Shown: in pieces, positions 30,130-38,416 of the stretch | Numbering within the stretch: position 1 is the first letter of the stretch | Layout of the letters: each line of letters begins with the position of its first letter | Assembly: GCA_964404165.1 (NCBI GenBank) | Contig: CAYOIZ010000013.1 | Location: 1-64,000, forward strand | Source: DASYLJ01 sp964404165 | GTDB taxonomy: Bacteria; Desulfobacterota; Binatia; DP-6 | Length of the DNA stretch: 64,000 nucleotides | Direction of reading: 5' to 3' | The notes under the pieces: model-generated | Told to the model about the DNA's origin: nothing | Database searches by the model: none | The model's input: only the letters and a program-made list of their open reading frames with translations | Translations under genes and position numbers: made by a program

Positions 30130-31649
30130 AGCGTCCACACCGCGCACGGCCCCTCGGTGGCCACCGGCGCCAGCACCACCTGCGCCGCCGCGACCGCGGC
30201 GGTGCGACGGCCGTAGGGCGTGCACGTCACCGCCATCGCGGGCGACGTCGCCGTCGCCTGGCGCCGCACGGCGTCGAGCCCGGCGGGCGACACGCCGGAT
30301 GCGTCGGCGAACGTGTCCGGCACGGCGCCCGGCCACCGCGGGTCGCGCGCATTGGTGTAGAGCCGCCGCAGGTGGCGGTCGTCGAAGCTGCGCTTGCGAC
30401 CAGGGGGCGGCACCACCAGGGGCAGGAACTCGCGCGACGTGCCGCGCACCCAGTAGAGCCACGCGAGGACGGCCGGCACGTCGGACACCACGAGCGCCGA
30501 CGACGGGAGATGCGCGGCCACCGCCGTCAGCGTGGCGGCGCTGCTCGCGCGCGGAGCCGCCGGCCGTGTGATCCGCAGCGCGGCGCCGAGCTGGACGCCG
30601 AGGGTCACCACCACGATGACCCCGGCCAGCACGCGACTCCGTCGCGCGACCACCGCCAGCCCCCCGGCGGCGACGATCAGCGCCAACGGTACCACCGGCA
30701 GCAGCAGACGCTCGGCCCTGAAGAAGTAGCAGACGCAGAGCCCGGCATAGACGACGGCGGTTCCGAGGACGACGCCGACGCGACGGCGGTCGACCGCGGC
30801 GTACGCCCCGAGCACCGCCAGCGGAACGACCAGGATCGGATACAGCACCGGTCGCCATTGCGCCCCGAGCAGCGCCATCACGTAGGCGGCGAGGTTCGCG
30901 CGCACCCATGCGAGCCCGAACGCCGCCGTCGGCGGATCGTAGAAGTCGGGCATCCAGAACGCGTAGCCCCCGAGCGGCGCCGACCACCCGGCCGCGACCG
31001 ACACCACGATCGGCAGCAGGCCGACGACGGTCCCCGCCACGAAGCGCCGGCGCGCGCGCCCGTCGCCGGCCATGAGGGTGACGACACCACCCGCGAGCAG
31101 CAGGGGCTGGTTCATGAGACGGATGCTGCACGCCACCCCGGCGACGAGGCCGAGCCCGAACGACGGGCCGGTGCCGAGGAGCACCGCAGCCCAGATCGCC
31201 GCGAGCGCCGCCGCCGGGCCGTCGCTCATGACCATGACGCCGTGCCGCAGATAGAGCGGCGACATGGCGAGCAGCAGGGCCGCCCACATCGCCGGGCCGC
31301 AACCGGCGACGCGCATCGCGGCGACCGCGGTGGCGCCCACACCCACCAGCGCCAGCACGCCGGACACCCAGTACAGTCGCTCCGGCGGTACCCCCGCCCA
31401 CGCCGCCGGCGCCAGCAGCAGCGGAAAGCCGACGGGATAGCGACTCGGGTACGTCCGCGCACCGATGGGCAGCATCGGCGACTCCCCCGCGGCCAGCCGC
31501 GTCGCGACGGCGGCGTACTCGAGCGCATCGACGCGGGGCTCGAGGTTCTCGCCCGACTGGTGTGACATGCGGCACAGCAGGACCGCGGCCAGGAGCACCG
31601 GGGGCACGACGACCGCGACACGCTGAAAGCTGCCTAGGTTTCCCCCCAT
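30117..31649 (-). CDS. GT-C type (ArnT/PMT-like) integral membrane glycosyltransferase
   Basis: 510 aa with about ten TM segments. An early extracytoplasmic loop with EPRVDALEYAAVATRLA corresponds to the acidic catalytic region of GT39/ArnT-like enzymes, and HGVMVMSDGPAA is the second conserved loop. A C-terminal soluble domain of about 130 residues follows the last TM. It would transfer a sugar from a polyprenyl phosphate donor to an unknown acceptor on the periplasmic face. The ATG has no obvious SD, so the exact start is uncertain. Confidence 0.75.
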   Translation of the reverse strand: MGGNLGSFQRVAVVVPPVLLAAVLLCRMSHQSGENLEPRVDALEYAAVATRLAAGESPMLPIGARTYPSRYPVGFPLLLAPAAWAGVPPERLYWVSGVLALVGVGATAVAAMRVAGCGPAMWAALLLAMSPLYLRHGVMVMSDGPAAALAAIWAAVLLGTGPSFGLGLVAGVACSIRLMNQPLLLAGGVVTLMAGDGRARRRFVAGTVVGLLPIVVSVAAGWSAPLGGYAFWMPDFYDPPTAAFGLAWVRANLAAYVMALLGAQWRPVLYPILVVPLAVLGAYAAVDRRRVGVVLGTAVVYAGLCVCYFFRAERLLLPVVPLALIVAAGGLAVVARRSRVLAGVIVVVTLGVQLGAALRITRPAAPRASSAATLTAVAAHLPSSALVVSDVPAVLAWLYWVRGTSREFLPLVVPPPGRKRSFDDRHLRRLYTNARDPRWPGAVPDTFADASGVSPAGLDAVRRQATATSPAMAVTCTPYGRRTAAVAAAQVVLAPVATEGPCAVWTLAAR

Positions 31650-31763
31650 GAACCATGGCAGGGTGCTCCCGACACGGACGTGGTGTCAACGACGCGCGGT
31701 GCCGTCGGCGACTCGGAGCGTGCAGCCCGGCGCGATCGGGCCGCCTTGCCGGGCCCTGCGCTC

Positions 31764-33194
31764 CTAGGGCGCAGCCGTGATGGCGACCGGCACCATCGGC
31801 CACTCGTCGACCGTGAGGTTCCAGCCGCCGCCGAGCGCACGATAGAGCAGCACGACGGCGAGGAGCTGGTTGCGCATCACACGGGCCAGCTCCAGCTGGG
31901 CGACGAAGAGCTGCTGCTCCGCCTCGAGTACCTCGTAGTAGGTGGCGACGCCTTCGTCGTAGCGGATGAGCGAGAGGTCGACCGACTGCTGCAGGGCGGC
32001 CACCTGCTTCTCGCGCTCGATGCGCACGCCCTTCAGCTTCTCCTCGGTGATGAGCGCGTTCGACACCTCGCCGAAGGCGGCGGTGACGGTCTGCTGGTAC
32101 TGCGTCACCGAGGCTTCCCAGGCGGCGTCGGTCGCGCGGTAGCTCGCCAGCAGCCGGCCGCCCTGGAAGATGGGTCCGGCGAGCGAGCCGGCGATGGCCC
32201 AGATGTTGCCCGTGCCCTTCACGAGCGCCTCGATCTCCGAGCTCTGGCCGCCGTAGAGGGCGCTCAGCCCGAGGCGCGGGAAGAAGTTGCCGATCGCGAC
32301 GCCGACGTTCGCGTTCGCCGCCACCACCTGCTGCTCCGCCACCAGCACGTCGGGCCGTCGGTCGACGAGCTGCGAGGGCAGGCCCACCGGGATCTCGGGC
32401 GGCATCGTCTGCTCGTGCAACGGGCGGCCGCGGAGGATGTCGCCGGGGTTGTGGCCGAGCAGCAGGCTCAGCTGATTCTCCTTGACGGCGATCTGAAGCT
32501 CGAGGTCGGGAATGGTCGCCGCGGCACCGGCGAGGGACGCCTGACCGCGCGAGACGTCGAGCAGCGTGCCGACGTCGCCCTCGTAGCGATAGATGAAGAG
32601 GTCGAGGATCTTCTGGAAGGCGTCCGTGGTGTTGCGTGCGATCGTCAGCTGGCGGTCGAGCTCGAGCAGATCGAAGTAGGCCTGCGCCACGTCGCTCACG
32701 AGCGTCAGCAGCACGCCGCGACGGAACTCCTCGCTGCCGAGGTATTCGGCGCGTGCCGACTCCGTCGCCCGCCGGATGCGGCCCCAGATGTCGATCTCCC
32801 AGGCGACGTTGAAGGCGCCCAGGAACGAGTTGAACGTCTGGTTGCCGGCTTCCGGGATGAAGGTCCGGCCGCGCGCCGCCTCGCCCTGGTAGCCGATCTG
32901 CGGCAACAGGTCGGCGCGCGCGACGCCCACCAGCTGGCGCGACTGCTCCACGCGCCAGATCGCCGTCTGGAGATCGTAGTTGCCGTGGATGGCCTCGCTG
33001 ATGAGCCCCTGCAGCACCGGATCGTCGAACACCTGCCACCACGGCAGATCGGCCAGCGACTCGGCCTCCGCGGGCGTCAGCTGTCCCCGCGTGACCTCCG
33101 GCGCATCGATCGCCGGACGCTTGTAGTTGGGCCCGACGGCACAGCCGGCGAGCAGCAGCGCGGCCAGCCCCACGACGAAACGACGGGCCGTCAT
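31764..33194 (-). CDS. RND efflux outer-membrane lipoprotein (OprM/NodT family)
   Basis: 476 aa, lipobox LLAGC (Cys18), then CAVGPNYKRP, typical for OprM-like channels. Two repeated OEP domains follow (SARAEYLGSEEFRRGVLLTL..., LLASYRATDAAWEASVTQYQ...). It forms the trimeric outer-membrane exit duct of the pump. The ATG overlaps the RND gene stop by 4 nt, so it is the last gene of the efflux operon. Confidence 0.93.
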   Translation of the reverse strand: MTARRFVVGLAALLLAGCAVGPNYKRPAIDAPEVTRGQLTPAEAESLADLPWWQVFDDPVLQGLISEAIHGNYDLQTAIWRVEQSRQLVGVARADLLPQIGYQGEAARGRTFIPEAGNQTFNSFLGAFNVAWEIDIWGRIRRATESARAEYLGSEEFRRGVLLTLVSDVAQAYFDLLELDRQLTIARNTTDAFQKILDLFIYRYEGDVGTLLDVSRGQASLAGAAATIPDLELQIAVKENQLSLLLGHNPGDILRGRPLHEQTMPPEIPVGLPSQLVDRRPDVLVAEQQVVAANANVGVAIGNFFPRLGLSALYGGQSSEIEALVKGTGNIWAIAGSLAGPIFQGGRLLASYRATDAAWEASVTQYQQTVTAAFGEVSNALITEEKLKGVRIEREKQVAALQQSVDLSLIRYDEGVATYYEVLEAEQQLFVAQLELARVMRNQLLAVVLLYRALGGGWNLTVDEWPMVPVAITAAP

Positions 33195-36100
33195 GACGCG
33201 TGGCCTCCTTCGACCGTGGGAGGCGCCGATTCCTCGGGCGTCTTGCTCCCACGGTGGCTGAGGCGCTCCACGACGTAGAACGAGACCGGCACCAGGAAGA
33301 TCGCGATCAGCGACGACATCAGCGTGCCGCCGATCACCGCCGTGCCGAGGATCTGCCGCCCCTTGGCGCCGGCGCCCGCCGCCGTCGCGAGCGGCAGCAC
33401 GCCGAGCGCGAAGGCGAACGCGGTCATCAGGATGGGGCGCAGGCGCAGCCGCGCCGCCGTGAGCGACGCCTCGATGAGCGGCTTGCCCTTCTCGTACTCG
33501 TCCTTGGCGAACTCGACGATCAGGATGGCGTTCTTGGCGCCGAGGCCGATCAGCGTGATGAGCCCGATCTGCGCGAAGACGTTGTTCTCGAGCCCGCGCA
33601 GCCAGAGCGCCAGGAACGCGCCGAAGACGGCGATCGGCGTGCCCAGCAGCACGCTGAATGGCAGCGTCCAGCTCTCGTACTGCGCCGCCAGGATCAGGAA
33701 GACGAACAGCAGCGACAGCCCGAAGATGACGCTCGCCGGCACGCCCTGTGCCGCCGCCTGCTCCTGGTAGGACATGCCGGAGTAGGAGAAGCCCATCTCC
33801 TTCGGCATGGTCTCGCGGAAGACCTCCTCCAGCACCGCCATCGCCTCGCCGGAGCTGACGCCCGGCGCCGCAGTGACGTTCAGCTGCGCCGCGCGCGAGC
33901 CGTTGAAGCGCATCGTGAACTCGGGCCCGAACGTCGACTCCATCCGCACCACCGACGACATCGGCACGGCGTCGCCCTTGGTGTTGCGGACGTAGAACTG
34001 GCCGACGTTCTCGGCGCGCGTGCGGTACTCGCCCTCGGCCTGCACGTACACCTGCCAGACGCGGCCGAAGCGGTTGAAGTAGTTGACGAACACGCCGCCC
34101 ATGAACGCCTGCAGCGTCTGGTACACGGCCTTCAGCTCGAGGCTCTGCTTGAGCACCTTCTCGGCGTCCACGTCGGCGTAGATCTGGGGCGTGTTGGGGA
34201 TGAACGTCGTCGACACGCGGGCCAGCTCCGGCCGCTTGCGTGCCGCCGCCATGAACGCGTTGGTCTGCTGGGCGAGGTACTCGACGCTGCCGCCGCTGCG
34301 ATCCTGCAGCATGAACGTGACGCCACCCGCCGTGCCGACGCCGGGAATCGACGGCGGCGAGAACGCGAACGCCATCGCCTCGGGCAGCCCCGCCAGCTCC
34401 GCGTTGAGCCGCTGCTGGATGACATCGGCGGTGAGGCCGGTCACGTCGCGCTCCGCCCAGGGCTCGAGGGTGACGAAGTAGAAGGCGTTGTACGTCGTCG
34501 ACGCCTGGCTGAGCAGGCTGAAGCCGAGGATGGTGTTGTAGCTCTTCACACCGGGCGTCTTGGACAGGATGTCCTCGATGATGCGCGCGGTGGCATCGGT
34601 GCGCTGCAGCGACGATGCCGCCGGCAGCTGCACGTTCATGTAGAAGTAGCCCTGGTCCTCTTCCGGGACGAAGCCCGACGGCAGCCGCGACCCGAAGAAG
34701 CCCGCGAGGAGGGCCATCACCAGCAGGGACAGCATCGCCCGCCCCGCTTTGCGGATGAGGTGCTCGGATCCCGTCACGTAGTGCCCGGTCGCGCGATCGA
34801 ACATGTTGTTGAAGCCGGCGAAGAAGCGGCCGAGGAGCCCCTGCGACTTCGTCTTCGGTCGCAGCAGGATGGAGCAGAGCGCGGGGCTCAGGGTGAGCGC
34901 GTTGAAGGCGGAGAGGGCGACCGACACCGCGATCGTGACCGCGAACTGTTGGTAGAGCAGTCCCGTGATGCCCGGGATGGCCGCGGTCGGGACGAAGACC
35001 GCGCACAGGATCAACGCGATGGCGATGACCGGTGCCGACACCTCGTCCATGGCCTTGAGCGTCGCGTCGCGCGGCGTCATGCCTTGCTCGATGTGATGCT
35101 CGACCGCCTCGACGACGACGATGGCGTCGTCGACGACGAGGCCGATGGCCAGCACCAGCCCGAGCAGCGAGAGCGTGTTCACCGAGAAGCCGAAGAGCGG
35201 GAACAGGCAGAACGTGCCGATCAGGGCGACCGGCACGGCGAGGAGCGGAATCAGCGTCGCGCGCCAGCTCTGCAGGAAGAGGAAGACGACGAGCAGGACC
35301 AGCACCACCGCCTCGATGAGCGTGTGCACGATCTCGTTGATGCCCTCGCGCACGGCGAGGGTGGTGTCGAGCGAGACGACGTAGTCGAGGTCCTGCGGGA
35401 AGCGCGTCTTCGCGTCCTCCATCAGGGCGGTCGCCTGGTTCATGGTGTCGATCGCGTTCGATCCGGGCAGCTGGTAGATCGCGATGATCGCGGCCGGCTT
35501 GCCGTTCAGGCGGCCCACCTGGTTGTACATCTGCGAGCCCAGCTCGACGCGGGCGACGTCCTTCATGCGCACGATCGAGCCGTCGGGGTTCGAGCGCACG
35601 ATGATGTCGCCGAACTGCTCCTCGGTGACGAGCCGCCCCTTCGCGCGCACGCTGTAGGTGAACTGCTGGCCCTGGGGAATGGGCTCGCCACCCACCTGCC
35701 CGGCCGGGTTCACGACGTTCTGCTGCTGCAGCGCCAGGATGATCTCGTTGGTGGTGATGTTGAGCTTGGCGAGCTGATCGGGCCGCACCCAGTAGCGCAT
35801 GGCGTACTGGCCGGCGCCGAAGATCTGCACCTGGCCGACGCCGGGCACGCGCGTCATCGGGTCGTTCAGGTTGATGTAGCCGTAGTTCGACAGGAACTCG
35901 GCGTCGTAGGTGCCGTTCGGCGAGTAGATCGAGAACAGCGCCAGCGGGCTGGTCGTGGACTTGAGGATGGTGACGCCGTAGTTGCGCACGGCTTCCGGCA
36001 GGTTCGACTGCGCCTGCGAGAAGCGCAGGTACGCCAGCACCTGATCGATGTTCGGCACCGTCGTGATGTCGAAGTCGACGCGCAGCTGCATCTGGCCGTT

Positions 36101-36352
36101 GCTGGCGTTGACCGAGTACATGTAGATCATCTGGTCGACGCCGCTCATGTTCTGCTCGATCGGCGTGGCCACCGATTCCTCGACGGTGAGCGCGTCGGCG
36201 CCGACGTAGTTCGCCGTGATCTGGATTTCCGGCGGCGCGATGTTCGGGTACTGCGCCACCGGCAGCTGCACCAGGGACACGATGCCGACGATCACCATGA
36301 TGATCGACAGCACCATGGCGACGATGGGACGGTTGACGAAGAAACGGGCCAT
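33191..36352 (-). CDS. HAE1-family RND multidrug efflux transporter (AcrB/MexB-like)
   Basis: 1053 aa, full length for AcrB homologues, starting MARFFVNRPIVAMVLSI. Twelve TM segments and two large periplasmic loops. The proton-relay Asp pair is present in TM4 (Asp408-Asp409 in GLVVDDAIVVVE), and the TM10 Lys sits in GLGAKNAILIVEFA. It expels hydrophobic toxicants using the proton gradient with the adaptor and OprM partner in the same operon. The substrate range cannot be deduced. Confidence 0.96.
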   Translation of the reverse strand: MARFFVNRPIVAMVLSIIMVIVGIVSLVQLPVAQYPNIAPPEIQITANYVGADALTVEESVATPIEQNMSGVDQMIYMYSVNASNGQMQLRVDFDITTVPNIDQVLAYLRFSQAQSNLPEAVRNYGVTILKSTTSPLALFSIYSPNGTYDAEFLSNYGYINLNDPMTRVPGVGQVQIFGAGQYAMRYWVRPDQLAKLNITTNEIILALQQQNVVNPAGQVGGEPIPQGQQFTYSVRAKGRLVTEEQFGDIIVRSNPDGSIVRMKDVARVELGSQMYNQVGRLNGKPAAIIAIYQLPGSNAIDTMNQATALMEDAKTRFPQDLDYVVSLDTTLAVREGINEIVHTLIEAVVLVLLVVFLFLQSWRATLIPLLAVPVALIGTFCLFPLFGFSVNTLSLLGLVLAIGLVVDDAIVVVEAVEHHIEQGMTPRDATLKAMDEVSAPVIAIALILCAVFVPTAAIPGITGLLYQQFAVTIAVSVALSAFNALTLSPALCSILLRPKTKSQGLLGRFFAGFNNMFDRATGHYVTGSEHLIRKAGRAMLSLLVMALLAGFFGSRLPSGFVPEEDQGYFYMNVQLPAASSLQRTDATARIIEDILSKTPGVKSYNTILGFSLLSQASTTYNAFYFVTLEPWAERDVTGLTADVIQQRLNAELAGLPEAMAFAFSPPSIPGVGTAGGVTFMLQDRSGGSVEYLAQQTNAFMAAARKRPELARVSTTFIPNTPQIYADVDAEKVLKQSLELKAVYQTLQAFMGGVFVNYFNRFGRVWQVYVQAEGEYRTRAENVGQFYVRNTKGDAVPMSSVVRMESTFGPEFTMRFNGSRAAQLNVTAAPGVSSGEAMAVLEEVFRETMPKEMGFSYSGMSYQEQAAAQGVPASVIFGLSLLFVFLILAAQYESWTLPFSVLLGTPIAVFGAFLALWLRGLENNVFAQIGLITLIGLGAKNAILIVEFAKDEYEKGKPLIEASLTAARLRLRPILMTAFAFALGVLPLATAAGAGAKGRQILGTAVIGGTLMSSLIAIFLVPVSFYVVERLSHRGSKTPEESAPPTVEGGHAS

Positions 36353-36361
36353 CGCGCGCCG

Positions 36362-37519
36362 TCAGCCGTTCGTCGCTGGGATCGTGGTGGGCGGAACGAA
36401 CGGCTTCGGATTCACCTTCATGCCGTCGCGCAGCTTGAGCACGCCCTCGGCGACCACGCGTTCGCCCGGCTCGAGGCCCTTGTCGATCACCCAGTCGGTG
36501 CCCGTCTTGGGTCCGGCCGTGACGGTGCGGAAGCTGACGGTGTCGTCCTTGCCGACGACCACCACCTGGTAGCTGCCCTGGACCTCCTGCACGGCCCGCT
36601 GCGGCACCACGGCGGCGTTCTTGCGGAGATCGGTGACGGCGCGGATCTTCGCGTACCCACCGGGACGCAGGACGTTGCCGGGATTCGGGAACTCCGCCTG
36701 CACCTGCAGGCTGCCCGTCTGCACCTCGACCTGGCGGTTGATGGCCGACACCTTGCCGCGCTCCGGATAGACGCTGCCGTCGGCGAGGAAGAGCTCGAGC
36801 GACGTCTTGCCGGTGGGCTCGGCCCCGTCGGGGCCACGCTCCGCGAACTTCAGGTACTCCTGCTCGCTGATCGGGAAGTAGACCTTCACCGGATCGAGCT
36901 GGGACACCGTCGTCATCAAGACCGTCGGCGCGATGAGATCGCCGACCTGCGCCTGCGCGATGCCGGCGATGCCGGCGATCGGCGAGTTCACCTTGGTCCA
37001 CTCGAAGTTGAGCTGGGCGTTCTCGAGGGTGGCTTTGGCGGCTTCGACCGCTGCGGCGTCGGCCAGCATCTGCTGGATCGTGTCCTCGAGCTGTTTGCGG
37101 CTGATGGCCCCCTTCTCGACCAGCGGGCGGTAGCGGGCCACGTTCTGCTGGTCGCGCAGGTGGTTCGCCTGCGCCTGCGCCACCTCGGCCTTGGCCTGGT
37201 CGAGCGCCGCCTTGTACTGGCGCGGATCGAGCTGGAACAGCTGCTGCCCCGCTTTGACGAGCGACCCCTCGTCGTAGGTCCGGGCCATGAGATAGCCCTG
37301 CACCTTGGCGCGGATCTGGGCGTTGACGAAGCCGTCGATCGTGCCCACCCACTCGCCGTAGACGGGGACGTCGCGCTGCACGACGTCGGCGACCAGCACT
37401 TCGGGTGGCGCCGCCTCCGGGGCGGTGGTCTTGCTGCAGCCGACCGTCGCGAGCACGGCCGCGCCCACGAGCATGCCGACCCATGCATGCGTTGGTGGTC
37501 TCCGATGCGGGGTCCCCAT
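36362..37519 (-). CDS. RND efflux periplasmic adaptor (AcrA/MexA-like lipoprotein)
   Basis: 385 aa, lipobox LATVGC (Cys28). Barrel-sandwich halves surround a coiled-coil hairpin (about 95-165; AALDQAKAEVAQAQANHLRD...), then a beta-barrel and a membrane-proximal domain ending in ATNG. It links the RND trimer to the outer-membrane channel. First gene of the leftward operon; the RND gene follows after 9 nt. No TetR-type repressor is adjacent. Confidence 0.94.
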   Translation of the reverse strand: MGTPHRRPPTHAWVGMLVGAAVLATVGCSKTTAPEAAPPEVLVADVVQRDVPVYGEWVGTIDGFVNAQIRAKVQGYLMARTYDEGSLVKAGQQLFQLDPRQYKAALDQAKAEVAQAQANHLRDQQNVARYRPLVEKGAISRKQLEDTIQQMLADAAAVEAAKATLENAQLNFEWTKVNSPIAGIAGIAQAQVGDLIAPTVLMTTVSQLDPVKVYFPISEQEYLKFAERGPDGAEPTGKTSLELFLADGSVYPERGKVSAINRQVEVQTGSLQVQAEFPNPGNVLRPGGYAKIRAVTDLRKNAAVVPQRAVQEVQGSYQVVVVGKDDTVSFRTVTAGPKTGTDWVIDKGLEPGERVVAEGVLKLRDGMKVNPKPFVPPTTIPATNG

Positions 37520-37663
37520 CTCGCCCTCCTGGCTCGAAGGGGCGGTGGTATCCCATTGGTCTCACGGGGGTCAATGAAAGGTGGATGGAAACAAGCCCCC
37601 CGGGTGTGACCCTCGAACGGCGATGACGCGGGCACCGCGAGCCAGATCGTCCGACCGTCGTCG

Positions 37664-37693
37664 TTGACTCTCGTAGCTACCGGGGGCTACCTT
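37664..37693 (+). promoter_or_regulatory. Toxin-antitoxin promoter with overlapping operator
   Basis: TTGACT (37664-37669), 18 bp, TACCTT (37688-37693), then 6 bp to the GTG at 37700. The spacer holds GTAGCTAC (37673-37680, a perfect palindrome). GTAGC (37673-37677) repeats inverted as GCTAC (37686-37690), into the -10. An autoregulatory site for the antitoxin is plausible. Confidence 0.45.
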
Positions 37694-37699
37694 GGAAAC

Positions 37700-37990
37700 G
37701 TGAAGGCCGTCGCCGTCAAAGAGCTCAAGAACCGCCTGAGTGCCTACCTCCGCGAGGTGAAGAGCGGGGAGGTCGTGCTGGTGACCGACCGCGGCCAGGT
37801 CATAGCGGAGCTCAGACAGCCGGCACCGGGAACGCCGCGCAGCACGGATCGCGAGGTCGTCGAGCGCCTCTGCACGGAAGGCGCCTTGCATCCGGGCCTC
37901 GCGCAAGATCCGGGTGCCTATCTCCCCTCGCCGCTGCCGGTGCGGGTCGCCAGCGGAGACCTGCTCGACGCCGAACGCGGCGAGCGATGA
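37700..37990 (+). CDS. Phd/YefM-type antitoxin
   Basis: 96 aa. The N-terminal half (VKAVAVKELKNRLSAYLREV) is the Phd/YefM dimerisation and DNA-binding fold, followed by VVLVTDRGQVIAELR. The C-terminal tail should bind and mask the PIN toxin. The GTG is favoured over a longer frame by the family N-terminus and by the promoter -10 ending 6 bp earlier. It overlaps the toxin start by 4 nt (ATGA). Confidence 0.88.
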   Translation: MKAVAVKELKNRLSAYLREVKSGEVVLVTDRGQVIAELRQPAPGTPRSTDREVVERLCTEGALHPGLAQDPGAYLPSPLPVRVASGDLLDAERGER

Positions 37991-38409
37991 CGCTCTACGC
38001 GGAGACCAGCGCGGTCCTCAGATGGCTGTTCGCCGAGTCGGACGGCGACCAGGTTCGCACCCTCCTCGCCACGGCCGACAAGATCGTCGCCTCTCGCCTC
38101 ACGCTGGTCGAGACCCGACGCGTCGTACATCGCGCCGAGCGCGACGGCCGTCTCACGGCCGTCCAGAGCGCCGACATCGTCTCCATCTTCGCACGCGCGA
38201 CGTCCACCTGGGACATCCTCCAGATGTCCGACGACGTGGCACGTCGCGCCGAGGAGGGCTTCCCCGCCGAACCCGTGCGAACCCTCGACGCCATCCATCT
38301 CGCCAGCGCGCTGATGCTGCGGCAGGCGTTTCCGGACCTCCGGATGTTGACGACGGACGATCGAGTCCGACGGAACGCCGCCCTGCTCGGACTCCAGGTC
38401 ACACCCTGA
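37987..38409 (+). CDS. VapC-type PIN-domain toxin ribonuclease
   Basis: 140 aa PIN domain. The first acidic residue is Glu6 (YAETSA; usually Asp), followed by a mid Glu (LTLVETRR), RTLDAIHLASAL and TTDDRV, which together form the Mg2+-binding site. Expected to cleave RNA (often tRNA or rRNA) when released from the Phd-like antitoxin encoded just upstream. The Asp-to-Glu change at the first position is conservative and does not by itself suggest inactivity. Confidence 0.9.
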   Translation: MTLYAETSAVLRWLFAESDGDQVRTLLATADKIVASRLTLVETRRVVHRAERDGRLTAVQSADIVSIFARATSTWDILQMSDDVARRAEEGFPAEPVRTLDAIHLASALMLRQAFPDLRMLTTDDRVRRNAALLGLQVTP

Positions 38410-38416
38410 GCCGCGC

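Noticed and set aside
31650..31763. Terminator or small RNA between the efflux operon end and the GT-C gene
   Set aside because: Only imperfect GC-rich inverted repeats and no T tract; not distinguishable from background.
37987..38409. VapC as an inactive toxin because the first acidic residue is Glu
   Set aside because: Asp to Glu keeps the charge and the remaining acidic residues are present, so inactivity is not supported.
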